A stretch of DNA of 64,000 nucleotides from Ulva prolifera (GCA_023078555.1 CM041200.1:2178001-2242000), one strand, 5' to 3'; shown: positions 10,883 to 23,900, counted from the stretch's first letter. Program-made: numbers and translations. Notes: generated by a model not told the origin, from the letters alone.

Positions 10883-13178
10883 TCACCGACGCTCCCAGGA
10901 TGTCTCCTGTGTCCTTTGGTTGTAATAGTACGGCCGGCCTTCTGGAGTGTACAGCATATCCCACTGTGCCGGCTGTGGCGGAGGTGGCACCGGTGGGGGG
11001 GGCACCGGTGCATGTGCAGCATAAGCATGCGCAGTGCCCCCACCCACCCCATATGCTGGCTGCTGCAATGGCGGCTGATCCATGATGGAAACTACATTAA
11101 GCGTGTCTGGCAGTGCAGGTGCAGCGGGCGCATAGCCATGCTGTGCTTGAGGTGGCCCACGTGAAGGCGCTCCGCCTTGGTATGCTTCTTGAGGTGGCAG
11201 GCCGCCGTTGGGTTGCGATGGGTAGGATCTGTCCGACACGGATATCGTTGACGGCAGTTGAGGCTGGCCAGCACACGAGGCGCGTACACCTGCCACGCCT
11301 CCTATTCCTGCACCTTATCTGTCCTCAACGCGGCATCACAGTGCACACATGAATTCTGTGCGCCACCAGTGGGCTCCTGCTGACGATGTGGATGGCACAT
11401 ATCTAGCGCAAACTGACAGAGGCGCAGTATACATATATGTAGCAGATGTTAAACGGTTGATTAACAAACCACATGTCATAGCCAGCAACAGGCAGAAGGC
11501 AGGAGACATACCTCCAATTGTGGTGCCGGTGCCCCTTCCATAGCTGATGCCAAGCTCATCTCTGTACACATCAGCATTACCAGCAGAGTTCCGCCCGTAG
11601 CCTTGAGGCGCACTCTGCACTGAAGACAGAAACGAGGGCACCTGGGGGGCAGTTGGCGGGGGCACCACACCGGGGTAATTCATCGAGCCTGCAATCGAGC
11701 ACCACATGTGCAAGAGAGGCATGACAATCGGTCACAGAGCCCTCAAATCGATGGTCAGTATGAAATGCACAGATGACAAATTCAGGACAGCGGATTAAAA
11801 CTTGATTCCTGGTACTGGCAAGCTTCAGCATTGTCTATGCAGTGTGAGCAGCTCTGCTGTTTGTCAACCGCACCGATCACATGACATCTAGACACCAAAG
11901 CAAGCGACACCCCACTTGCAAAGGCATCGTCATGAGCATACCTTGCACTGCCAGGCCAGAGCGACGGGACACGTCCGGTTCACGATTAATTGAGTGCGAA
12001 CTCTTGTAACCATTCTCTGCTTGCGCCAGGTATGCACTCTGGCTGGATGCAAAAGGACGGCGCGATGAGGTGTCAGGCGCTGCAGCTGCCTCTTCATCGA
12101 CTCCAGCGATTATGCGCATCAAGCGTGAGACTGTGCCCTCCAAAGCTGACATCCACTCCACCATCTCTGTCTCACTGTCAGCCAAATACACAACAAATCC
12201 TTTTTCACGGCCAAGCTTGATGCTATTGGCACGATTTGTGACACTCTGCCCACTGCTTACTTCCCCTGCCTGCAAAGCCTTTCAACTCCCAACATGCCTG
12301 AGGTTCAGCACCATGCGCATCAATTCAACGGTCGCTGCTCAGCTAGATGAGACATTTATGCTCACCTTGGAAAGATCAACTATCCCACGTGGCTTGGACG
12401 ACGGAGTGACCTTATCATCTAGGAACCGAAAGAGGAAGCCATCTTTCAGAACAAACCAGCGTTTACGCCAGGTTTTGATTACTTCGCCTTGACTATGCAG
12501 CCAACCTTGCTTCTCGGGAGACCTCCAGAACTCAACTTCATCGGCGTTCTTCAACTGCACAAAACTCAATGTTGCACAACAAAGACGCTCGACATCCGCA
12601 CGACCGACACACCGCGATGGAAAAAGTGAGGATGCTCAACCTGCTTATGCCGCCGACCGCCGTTATTAGCTACTGCACGTATCTCATTAGCCACATCCGC
12701 CTGCTGCTGCGCTTCCATGATTTCGACCAGCCTGCGCACACGAGCTGTCTGGACATATCGAGCAACTCCATCAGACGACGGATACAAGTGGTGTAAAGGA
12801 AGCTCGTGGCATGCTTCAATTAAAATCTTGCAAAGGCACGAGCACCATCAAAATGAGAGCTCACTGTAAACAAAACGACGTGAGCGAGTCCAGCAGCGAC
12901 GTCAGCGTTGCGCTTGTAGAGTAGAAGCTGACTGCCTTCTCTTCTAAATCGGCTGGAGTTTTTACAAACATTGTAAGTCGATCGGAGTTGCGAGTCCAGC
13001 GCGTGATCTGTTCCAAAGGTATCTTGCGCTTTGTCAGCCTACCCGCGCGATCAAGAACCTTCAGCCCATCGATGGACAGGTTTAAGCTGACATCGTCGGA
13101 TCCGGAATCATCAACTAGCGTTGTGTTATAAAACGTTTCTGAATGTCCGTGGAAGTTATCCATATTGCAAACCGGCAC
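10883..13178 (-). CDS. Adaptor-like protein with PTB-like, PH and WW domains
   Basis: Not matched to a named family. From the N-terminus (13178-12861) comes a probable PTB/PH-like fold: LNLSIDGLKVLDRAGR, IPLEQITRW, VKTPADLEEKAVSFYS, LTSLLDSLTSF. A charged helix (about 12770-12600, LVEIMEAQQQADVANEIRAV) leads into a full PH domain: VEFWRSPEKQGWLHSQGEVI, TWRKRWFVLKD, SKPRGIVDL (12550-12360), then GREKGFVVYLADSETEMVEW (about 12220-12150). A Ser/Pro-rich linker (11950-11000) ends in a run of prolines and a C-terminal WW domain, QWDMLYTPEGRPYYYNQRTQ then ETSWERR and the stop at 10885-10883. WW domains bind Pro-rich ligands and PH domains bind phosphoinositides, so a membrane-linked scaffold is likely (inference). 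Its own linker is Pro-rich and could fold back on the WW. Exon borders are approximate. Confidence 0.75.
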
Positions 13179-13734
13179 ACTTGAGTTGTGTCAGACGGTA
13201 CGCGATCGACGACTGTTAGTAAAATGTATATCTTTGCTTCGATGTTAGCGGGATCGACACAGCAACATGTTTCTCAGGGCATGCGCAAGCATGATTATTG
13301 GTCCAGGTGAGAGTGTCTACCTGTGTGACTGGCACGGGGCGACACGGCACGTGCACATGTTGCCAGGAAGTTGTCCACAAAACGAATCAAGAGTGGAGGC
13401 CATGTGAACGTTGGAGTTTTATTGCATGCACGCCGGCTATGACGCGATGGCTCTCGTTCGGCTCAGCATTTTCTTTACCCTCGTCCCACACAAACCACGG
13501 TGGATAGACGTACAGATGTGAATCGTTGTTACATTCAGCCTGCACCAACACGTTGGCTGATGCAAGAACAGCGTTGAACAAATCGCGAACTGATCAACAT
13601 GTCGACGATTCCATAAACTAGGCCCCATTTAACACGACATCGTCTTGAGATGGCACTAATGCCGTTTTGCGATTACACACTCGCAATAAACAACTCAAAC
13701 CGGCAAAGACCTATGGACACAATGAAGTATATGG
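13179..13734. other. Intergenic, PH/WW gene start to nucleolin 3' end
   Basis: No supported gene. A TGTAA read on the minus strand near 13675, about 60 bases past the nucleolin stop, is a plausible polyadenylation signal of the green-algal type. The left part should hold the PH/WW promoter. Confidence 0.4.
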
Positions 13735-16700
13735 TCAATCAAAAGTCTTCTTGCTGCCCGATCCTCCCCCAGCATCTATCCGGATCCCACGTCCTCCCCC
13801 CCGGCCTCCTCGACCACCTCCTCGGTCTCCTCGTCCACGACCACCCCCGCGGCCTCCTCCAAATCCGCCTCGACCACCGCCGCCAAAGCCTCCTCCCCCA
13901 CGGCCCCCACCACCTCGACCCCCACCACCAAACCCACGGCCTCCACCACGACCTCCTGCAAGCCACCCTCACTTGAATCATCTGATGAACAGTCAAATGG
14001 AGACCAAGTGGTTGATGCAATGTTGGTTGCTGGGTAATATCCAGAGGGTAATGGCCCCAACGGAGCTCCCCAAGATGATGGAATCAGCATACAGCACATG
14101 GCCCGGGATCGCGCCACCTTATTCACCGAAGCGTTAAAATGGGGATCGACCGGATGCTTGATATATGGCGTTGATGTGGAGCCATACAGCGTGAAAATGC
14201 CTTACGGCAGCTGCCTCCAAACCACCCACACAGCTGGGAGCTACCCAGACCATGCGCGCCATGTGAACTTTACATTCACATTTCATTAAAGGAGATAGAT
14301 TGGTCTCAGAGATCATGCATGACACCAACATAAGAATCACACCTCGGTCTCCTCTGCCACGACCACCTCCTCCACCTCCACGAGGATTCGGATCCACAAA
14401 GAGCGATCCACCGGCACAATCACTTCCAGCCAAGTTCTCTGCCGCTTTTTCCTGCATATAGAGTGGGGATAAAAAAACTGAGTGTCATGTAGGAATATCA
14501 TGCGTGTCTCAAAATACACACTCACATTGTACCAGTGCGCTGCAAAAAACATTGTTCATCCCGCATACACGAGAGTCTCAGAAACCACATATCTACCAGA
14601 GGGTAAATTGGGAAAAGGATATGCCCGCCGTGGTGGTATCATCAGCGACTGTAGATGTCGTGACTACTGAAAAAGCTGACGGATACACGAAAACACAAGA
14701 GAGCAGCATATCTACCAAAGGCAGAGTTGAGCAAAGGACATGCTCCAGTCAGCAACTTCATCAGCAACTGTAACGCACACAATACACACTACAGGACAGC
14801 GCAGCCACACACAGGCCAAGGTCCCAGACGTTGACGTGTCTGTCACATTGAAGAGATGAGCAAAGGATGTGCTCTGTCAGGGACATCATCAGCGACCAAA
14901 TCTGTAGGATACAAGCATCACAGCACCACATCATCAACAGTCTTAGACTCCGCATCTCTGCCACATGGCAGAGCCGAGCAAAGGATGCACTCGGCACGGT
15001 GTGGTCATGAAGAACAATAGCACAACATAAAATAAAAGAGCGTGGTTGATCAGCAATGATTTCGTCGACTATCTCGTCTGCCAAACGGCAGCATTGAGCA
15101 ACGGGTGTTGCAGGTCGGAGGGTTATCATCAGTGATAAGAACATCGGGCAACATTTCCGGACGCCTTAAGGACCCTATCAAGCCTCAGAAGCCATTTATC
15201 TGCCATGGAGCAGATTTGAGCAAAGGATGTGCTCGACTGGAGGGGCATCATCAGTGACCATAGCGAGAGAAAAAGCAAGGAAACGAGCAACCCCTGACAA
15301 ATCGCAAGTCTCAGCCACCCAGAAATCTGCCACAAGACAGAACTGAGCAAAGGATGCGCTCATTGGGAGGGACATCATCAGCGACCACAACGAGAGAGAA
15401 AAGCAAGGAAACAAGCAACCCGTGACAAATCGCAAGTCTCAGCCACCCAGACATCTGCCACAAGGCAGAACTGAGCAAAGGATGCGCTCATTGGGAGGGA
15501 CATCATCAGCGACCATAACGAGAGAGAAAAGCAAGGAAACAAGCAACCCGTGACAAATCGCAAGTCTCAGCCACCCAGAAATCTGCCACAAGACAGAACT
15601 GAGCAAAGGATGCGCTCATTGGGAGGGACATCATCAGCGACCACAACGAGAGAGAAAAGCAAGGAAACAAGCAACCCGTGACAAATCGCAAGTCTCAGCC
15701 ACCCAGACATCTGCCACAAGGCAGAACTGAGCAAAGGATGTGCTCATTGGGAGGGACATCATCAGCGACCACAACGAGAGAGAAAAAGCAAGGAAACGAG
15801 CAACCCCTGACAAATCGCAAGTCTCAGCCACCCAGAAATCTGCCACAAGACAGAACTGAGCAAAGGATGCGCTCATTGGGAGGGACATCATCAGCGACCA
15901 CAACGAGAGAGAAAAGCAAGGAAACAAGCAACCCGTGACAAATCGCAAGTCTCAGCCACCCAGACATCTGCCACAAGGCAGAACTGAGCAAAGGATGCGC
16001 TCATTGGGAGGGACATCATCAGCGACCACAACGAGAGAGAAAAGCAAGGAAACAAGCAACCCGTGACAAATCGCAAGTCTCAGCCACCCAGACATCTGCC
16101 ACAAGGCAGAACTGAGCAAAGGATGTGCTCATTGGGAGGGACATCATCAGCGACCACAACGAGAGAGAAAAAGCAAGGAAACAAGCAACCCCTGACAAAT
16201 CGCAAGTCTCAGCCACCCAGACATCTGCCACAAGGCAGAACTGAGCAAAGGATGTGCTCATTGGGAGGGACATCATCAGCGACTACAACGAGAGAGAAAA
16301 AGCAAGGAAACAAGCAACCCCTGACAAATCGCAAGTCTCAGCCACCCAAACATCTGCCACAAGGCAGAACTGAGCAAAGGATGTGCTCATTGGGAGGGAC
16401 ATCATCAGCGACTACAACGAGAGAGAAAAAGCAAGGAAACAAGCAACCCGTGACAAATCGCAAGTCTCAGCCACCCAGACATCTGCCACAAGGCAGAACT
16501 GAGCAAAGGATGTGCTCATTGGGAGGGACATCATCAGCGACTACAACGAGAGAGAAAAAGCAAGGAAACAAGCAACCCCTGACAAATCGCAAGTCTCAGC
16601 CACCCAAACATCTGCCACAAGGCAGAACTGAGCAAAGGATGTGCTCATTGGGAGGGACATCATCAGCGACTACAACGAGAGAGAAAAAGCAAGGAAACAA

Positions 16701-19700
16701 GCAACCCCTGACAAATCGCAAGTCTCAGCCACCCAGACATCTGCCACAAGGCAGAACTGAGCAAAGGATGTGCTCATTGGGAGGGACATCATCAGCGACT
16801 ACAACGAGAGAGAAAAAGCAAGGAAACAAGCAACCCCTGACAAATCGCAAGTCTCAGCCACCCAGACATCTGCCACAAGGCAGATCTGAGCAAAGGATGT
16901 GCTCATTGGGGGGGGCATCATCAGCGACTGCACCAAAACATGCAAAGTGAAACTCAGCATCACAGATAAGTCTCAGACACCCTAACATCCGTTACGAAGC
17001 AGAAGTGCTTAGAGGATGAGCTCGTTTAAGATACAACATCAGGGACGGCCATCTCCCCAGGGGCCCACACAACACTGAGACATGTTTCACGAAATAGAAT
17101 TTGCCAGAGACACAGTATCTGCGCATGCAACACGGGATGCCCTCAACACAACGACTGCAGCTTCACAGGCTTTCGAAAATCGATCACCTCGACACCTGGG
17201 ACAAGCATGACATCAGATGCACATTGGCTACGTACGGCATACCACATGATGTTGAGATGATCCAGACGCTTTGATGCATTATTTAGCATACGCCTTGGCA
17301 TGCCTTGGTTTCTGTGTAATCTGGAATCATGCGTGTGCAACATCAGGGCATGTTCAACAGATCGAAATCACACCGTAGCACCATTGGCTTCTTCAAACAC
17401 CACAAACCCAAAGCCCTTCAGGCACTGGTTCTCGCGGTCATAGGGGAGCCCCACACGCTCGACAGTGCCATACTCACTGAAAGCGTCTGTAAGAGCCTGC
17501 TTCAGAGAGTCCTCGTCCATGTAAGTGTCAAAGCCCTTGATGAAGCAGGTCTTGCCGTCTCCCGGATCATTGCGATCACCGTTGCTTTCACCTCCCATGG
17601 ATTGGCGTCCAGCAGGCCTTGCTACACAGTAGCGCATCGTGTCAAAAGGCATCTGGCAGTGAGGCTGTACAAAGCAGCGGCAGCAGCGGTGGGCAAGAGA
17701 CGTACATTCAGAGAGGTCTATCCGCACTGCTCGGCCATCAAGGTCCTCACCGTTGTACTCAACGGCTTTCACTGCTGCTTCATGTGTTGCAAATTCGACA
17801 TGCGCAAACCCTTTCCGCTTGCCAGTGTCCGGGAATGTTGCAATTCTGATAGCCACAACCTCACCGATGGCACCAAACCACTCGTACATTGCGTCCTCCG
17901 TCACATTGAAAGACAGATTGCCCACAAAGATTGTTGTTGCTGCACAAAAATAACTACCTGTGAGGTCAACACGGTACTGGCAATCTGGGGTAAAAAAGAT
18001 GTATTGTTCTTCATGTTGAGCGCAAAACAGTTTGATGCTACATTTTATACACATGTGTGCTGGACGCGCAGCTCAGGACGAAAGACTAAAACATTTGCCC
18101 TCATCTTGCATCGGGAAACATGACATCAGGGATGTGTTCATCATCGCTGCCATCATGCCACATCCATTCAACTGCATCAGGTCAGATCAGATGCACAACG
18201 GCTGGCACACACCTCCACCGCCAGCAGCTGCGGGGGCTTTAGGCTGTGGTGCTTCCTCTGCTTCAGCCTCAGCCTTACGCTTTTTGCCTTTCACTTGCGC
18301 CTCAGAAGTGACCTTAGCATCCATTTTATCATCTTCGGAGTCGTCGTCACTGCCCTCTTCATCCGAGCTGTCCTTCTTGGGTTTCTTTGGAGCTTCATCG
18401 GAGTCATCCTCATCGTCGGAATCATCATCCGACTCATCAGCTTGCGCAGCAGGGGAGGGCTTGGCAGCAGCTTTTGCCTTTGTCTTGGGCGCTTCATCAG
18501 AGTCGGAGTCATCATCAGAGTCGTCCTCCTCGTCAGATGAATCTGCATCTGCGGCAGGCTCTGCGGCAGCAACAGGGGGTGCCTTGGCTGCAGGCTTCTT
18601 GACATCCTCAGAGTCATCATCTGAATCATCTTCATCATCTTCATCATCAGAAGACGATGCTGCCGCCTTCGCTGGCGCCTTGGCAGCTGCAGCTGGCTTG
18701 GACACGGGTGTATCCTCATCGCTGGAGTCGTCTTCATCATCGTCATCATCTTCGTCTGAGCTCGATTCAGACTTGGCTGGAGCAGCCTTAGCTGCTGCAG
18801 CCTTCACCTTGGGTTTAGCTACAGCTTTTTCATCCTCAGATGAATCAGAATCATCCTCGTCATCAGAAGAGTCAGCCTTCGTGGGAGCAACTTTGCCATT
18901 TTTCGCAGGTTTCTTTGTCGCAGGTGTGGCCTCGTCACTGTCATCTTCAGAAGACGAGTCAGACTCCTTCTTCTTTGGAGGAGCCTTGCCTGCCTCCTCT
19001 TCAGATGAGCTATCGTCATCAGAGCTGCTTGGCGGCGGCTTCTTGCCCTTCTTCTTACCCTTAGCAGCTATATCTTTCTTCGGCACAGACTTCTTGGCAT
19101 TCTTCGCAGCCTGCAAGTCTAGAGTCGTCTCCGCCAGTGAATGCATCTCATATGATTGGCACTAAGCTGTACACCAGGGATTGGGGCCGCAGTTGATACG
19201 CAAGCAAACGGGACGCGCTGGAAGCATCTCAACAGTTATGCATAGCCCTCGCACACAGACCGATACGCCTGCAAGGCGGCATCCCCGAGTTCCGGCGGCC
19301 TACTTGCCGGTCGTGGTGGGCAGATATCGTGCAGCTCTCCAGCGCGCACGCAAGTGAATGACAATATACAGTGCATGACTATCATACTGATGGGGCAGTT
19401 GCATGATGCTTAAACGTGCATGCGTCTTGCACTGCGGTGTGCGCCATTGTGCTCAGCCGTCACAGCAGGTGACAGGCGCCGGCCACGGGCTGGACAGTAA
19501 ATGCCAAACGATGGACTGCTATTGGAGTACACTTAATTCGGTGCCAACGGGATGTGATTGGTTCAAAAGCGTTAGTGGGCAACGGCGCCAGAACACCACG
19601 GAACACCTGCAGCGGCTACACACGACCATTGACGCCATGGACAAAACGATGTGCTTAGCGATATCCTGTGTTCAACATGCGGTATGAATTCATGATATTC

Positions 19701-19853
19701 TTTGCATCGCACAAACAGCGGCTGTCCCGAGACGGCGGCCACCCGGTTGCGCACCTTCGCTTTAACCACGACCTTCTTTACCAGAGCTTCTTCAGCGACA
19801 GGCTTGGCCTTACCAGCCTTCTTCACTTTCCCAGACTTCTTGTCTGCCGCCAT
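13735..19853 (-). CDS. Nucleolin (acidic tracts, two RRMs, RGG tail)
   Basis: Nucleolar RNA-binding protein for rRNA transcription and pre-rRNA processing, of the two-RRM plant/yeast (NUC-L1, Nsr1, Gar2) type. Six exons fit in phase and give 602 residues: 19853-19755, 19110-18213, 17939-17706, 17621-17374, 14451-14343, 13955-13735. Residues 1-33 are Lys-rich (MAADKKSGKVKKAGK). Residues 34-332 alternate Lys/Ala/Pro with runs of Ser/Asp/Glu, typical CK2-site acidic tracts. RRM1 (from 333) shows TTIFVGNLSF and GFAHVEF; RRM2 shows KTCFIKGFD and GFGFVVFEE, then AAENLAGSDCAGGSLFVD in the next exon. The tail is about 55 residues of RGG/FGG repeats and ends KKTFD. The intron inside RRM2 (17373-14452, 2.9 kb) carries a minisatellite. 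An alternative small exon near 14100-13975 before the RGG exon cannot be excluded. Confidence 0.93.
14590..17040. repeat. Minisatellite of ~126-129 bp units inside a nucleolin intron
   Basis: About 20 head-to-tail units, seen by the recurring GAGCAAAGGATG and GGGACATCATCAGCGAC blocks. Those blocks recur near 15344, 15472, 15600, 15728, 15857, 15985, 16113, 16241, 16370, 16499, 16628, 16757 and 16886. Central units are nearly identical; several left units are 128 bp and those from about 16100 on are 129 bp, differing by one A in the AGAGAAAAAGC tract. Flanking units (14600-15220 and 16980-17040) are diverged and slightly shorter, as expected when unequal exchange homogenises the middle of an array. 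It lies wholly within the intron that splits RRM2 of nucleolin. Not CRISPR: repeats abut with no unique spacers. Confidence 0.95.
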
Positions 19854-20942
19854 GACGAAATCCAAGCAGACCTTGCGACACGAACAGACCTTGCGGGAGC
19901 GGGAGGGCAATGGTTTGCGCGTAGTCAACAAGTGCGTTGATGCAGACTATGCATTATATGCGCTGCGATTTCCTGCGGACTGCTGTGGTTGTGCAGTCGG
20001 CTCCTTCAGTGGTATGCCAGAGCCACCGTACGCGCCGTCGCGACACACATGCATGATCCAGAACGACGTTATAACGCGGGACGTCAAATTGGAAGCAGCA
20101 GGGCCTCAGAGTGCATTATCAGATCTGGGGCCTCGGGCAGCTCCTTCAAGCGCTACAGAAGCATTGTATGATACGACATTTGCAGTTATCGGGCAACCGT
20201 AGTTAGAATTCAGGCATTGGTTCACCGAGGTTTTTCATGTGTCTACGTGGAGCCGGAACCATGCATTCACCCCGTGTCACCTCTTCCACACCTCTACCTG
20301 GACGCCCTGCAGCCATCCCATGCGGGTATTTGTAATCAAACCAATATCATATGTAGATCTACAACCGATCATCAGCCTCAGCATCCTGTAGTAAAGATGT
20401 GGTGGACACAGGTAACAGCTTGAAAGCTCGACGGCATGGGCATACAATCCTGCAGTCATTCTGTATGCCTTCATTCATTAGCTTGCCTGTCCTGCCCGCT
20501 GAAAGCGTCTTGACAGCCGTAGCCTCGTAGCACATTGACTGTGCACCTGTCAAAATGATCTTCCGAGAGTGATGTGCCAGTTCTTACTAACTGTAGCAGT
20601 ACGCAGTGTGTGCACGGAGCTCGTCATCTCCTCTTGTGTGTGTGATGTATTTCCACTGTCGCCCAGGCGCTCTGCTGCCATGCTGAGAATCAGTTTATGC
20701 ACTACTGGAATTGGCAAGCTTGGCGTGTATCAAGGCATGAATTTCCGGGTTCTGTGCAACAGTCCAGCGCTGCAAATTATAGAAAAACGCCAAAGAAACA
20801 ATAGGGGACACATGACACTGCATCAGCGAAAACCCAAAACTCATCACCGGCGCCAAGGAGCAATTAAAAGCATCTACAGCACTACCATGACAATGCATCT
20901 GAGATGTCGGACGGCTTGATCTGCAGCCAACAGGCGGTGCTG
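19854..20942. other. Intergenic, nucleolin upstream region
   Basis: About 1.1 kb between the nucleolin start and the stop of the synergin-like gene. Only short unsupported ORFs. It should contain the nucleolin promoter; no element is identified with confidence. Confidence 0.4.
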
Positions 20943-23900
20943 TCACCGGCTCGGTTGCTTCTCATCCACCAGTGTCAGCCACAAGTTGGCTGCTGCGACT
21001 ATCACTGGTAGGCTTGCCCCAGCTTCCTTAGATCCGTGATCAATCATAGCATCCGGCTCGTTGCTAGAGCCGTGTGTACGCCATGACAGAGCGAGCATGT
21101 CAGTGCGCCAGCCAGCGCACGGCAGCCCAGTCAGGGCGCACACGTCACCGCTGTCTACATCATCCTGCACATCCCCGTCCTCCCCATTCACAGGCACATG
21201 CTCCAGACATGCCGCCAATGGCTTGGACTCAACGCCGTCGTGCAGCCGCTGCAGCACGTCTGGCGGCAGCGGCAGCGGCCCGCGGACACCCCCACAACCT
21301 CCTGCACCGTCTTCCCCAGCCCCTGCTAGTCCGCCCTGCTGCAAGGAGATCTGCAGCATGGGGATCAGCTCACCGAAGTCATGCAGCTCAAAGCATGCAC
21401 TTGCTGTGCCAATGAAGCACCCGCAGCAGTGCAGCTGCGGGAGTTCTCGCATGTCACCTGCTGCCTTGATCATGCGCGAGCGACGATGCGGCACTGCAGC
21501 TAGGTCGACCTCCTCAAATGGCAGCTTGAACGCCTCCAGGATCTGCGTGAGCCGCCGTGACTCTGCGGCCGCCTTGCGGATTGTGAGGATGCTTGACATG
21601 TAAAGCACCAGCCCTTCGTCGCGCATCCCAGCAGCCCGAGCGGCCGTTGCCGCTGATGCATCTGCATCGCCCAGCAGCTCAGCCCCTTCTAGCTCTGCAT
21701 CTGCACTCAGGAGTGCATGTGGCGGCGCCTGCTCTCCGCAGTGGCGCAGCATGTGCCGTGCAAGCCGCTCTAGCATGGAGACTGCCGCCCAGAAGGACCC
21801 TGGAGTTTGTGCAACGATCTCCTGAGCCGTCATGCCCTCATTGAAGCCTACCTGGGCGGCAGATGCCGCGATCCCAAACATGCTGATGCATTTCTCCGCC
21901 AGGTGCTGCCTAACACTCGCCTGCTGCACAGACCGCCTCACAGGCGTGGCCCCAAACGACTCCTCAGCTTCAGTGGCGCTTGCCATGCGCCGCATTGACA
22001 GAGTCAGCAGGCGTGCAAACATCCTTGGGGCGTCTGCAGCATCGGGATCTGTGCCATCCTGCTGCCTGGGCTCCGTCAACCCGGCTTTGGTGGGAGATGC
22101 GGCCAGGGCTGCGGCTGCAGCATCGCTGACGGCCCGCGCCATCGTCTGACCTGGCGCCTCCTCATCATCAGACGGCGGCCTCAGCTCCAGCGGGCCCGGT
22201 GCGCAGGACAATGGACTACTGGGTGCGGTGGCGCCGAGCCCACCATCGGTGTCCTGCCTATCCATCACCGGTAAGCAGTGCACAGGAGACGCCGCCTCGC
22301 CGCTGCTGCCTGCGGCACCGCCTGGCAGGTCCGAAGTCTCGCTGCCAGATGCTAGGGGTGCCTGTGGGGCGACGGAGGCATCATCCGCCACTGAGAACTC
22401 AGACCACTCGCCGGCAATCACAGGCGGGAGTGCATGTGCGTGTGCCGCAACCTCTGTGGTTGTGCGCCCTTGCAGAGGCAGGGCCTCCTCGGCAGCGCCG
22501 CCCACGCCCGCTAAGTCTGCCCAGCTGCAGTCGCGTCCACTGGGTCCCCTCGGCCGCAGCTGCAGGTTGTCCCCATCGTTACCTTGTGATGAGGCGGCAG
22601 AGCCCATCCGAACCCGCAGCGGATGCGGTGGCCCATGAAGCGGCTCTTCACCTGGCAGCAAGCAGGGCACGCGCGCTGCTGCAGAGGCGTCGCCGTTTCC
22701 TGAGCGTTGGGATGGCAGCGACCCTGAGGTGCGCGTCTCACTGTGCAGACCACTGGCGTGCCCGTGCCTACACTCGGCAGCACGATCCGGTGGGTCTGCA
22801 TGCGCATGATATGGCGGCTTGTCGCTGCTGTTTGCGGGCTGGCAGCTGAGGCTCCTCATGGCGAGCTCTTGGTCCGGCGCTGCCAGGCCGGACGTCCCGC
22901 CAGCAGCAGCATCTCCGACGGCAGTGTTGTCCATGGTCAGGTGCGTGCCGCTGTCAATGGTGAACAGGCTTGAGAGACAACATTGTTCCCGTTCCACATC
23001 GCTGGTGTCGACAATGTCGGACGAACGCATGCCACTTGACGGCACATCGGCATCACTTGTCTCTCGAGCGGCCTTGCTGCTCTGTGCTTGGACTGCATCG
23101 GCATCTTTGTCGGGGTCCATGGACGTATGCACAGCCGGGGCCAGTGCTTCTGGTGACATCTGACATATCTGCGCAGTGACGATCGGTGGAGGTACCACAG
23201 GGGCACCGAGCATGACTTCGCCCGCGGTTGCGCAGGCTGCATCATTGAGATCGACTGAAGGGTCTATGTCCACATGGTCTGATGTCTGATGATCAGGTCC
23301 TGTCTGATAAAACGCCAGCAGCAGTGCGTCCTGCGCTGCTTGAGCGCTTGGTGATGTGATGGACAGCTCTACTACTGGTGATCTGGCGGACTGCTCTGCT
23401 TCTTGTGATGTGCCGAAAAGCTCCACTGCTGATGATGTCCTGGACTGCTCGGCTGCTGGTGACGTGTCTGGTTGCTCCACTGCGGCAGACCCCGGCCGCA
23501 CCTGGACCTGCAAGCCACCATCCCCGAGAAAGTCGCCCCAGTCGTCACCCGAAGCATCCACCCCCCGCTCCAGGCCACACACAGATTCTATTGCAGGCTT
23601 AGCAAGCTCTGCATGATCGCCAGCAAAGTCACCCCAGCTTTGGTCGGTCGGGCTTGCTGCAGCCAGCCTGCTGGTGCCTGCAGCATCACCAGCTGTGATG
23701 TCGCTCATGGCAACAGCCCCAAGTGGTAGCCCGCCTATGGCCCCTTCCGCAGGGTCAGGGCAGCCCGAGGTGCCTGGAGCATGTGTTGACGGCACAGTGG
23801 ATGCGTGTAACTCCCACATGTCATCTTCATCACACAGAGCAGTGCAGGCCGGGCCTGAAGGCTCATCCACATCCACCGGGCAGGCTCGCAGACTGGCGCT

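Noticed and set aside
15130-16940. Regular repeats, considered as CRISPR
   Set aside because: Units are contiguous with no unique spacers and sit in a eukaryotic intron.
18032-19165. 377-codon plus-strand ORF rich in Ser/Ala
   Set aside because: Exact antisense shadow of the nucleolin acidic exon.
22199-22849. 216-codon plus-strand Arg-rich ORF
   Set aside because: Shadow of the synergin-like exon.
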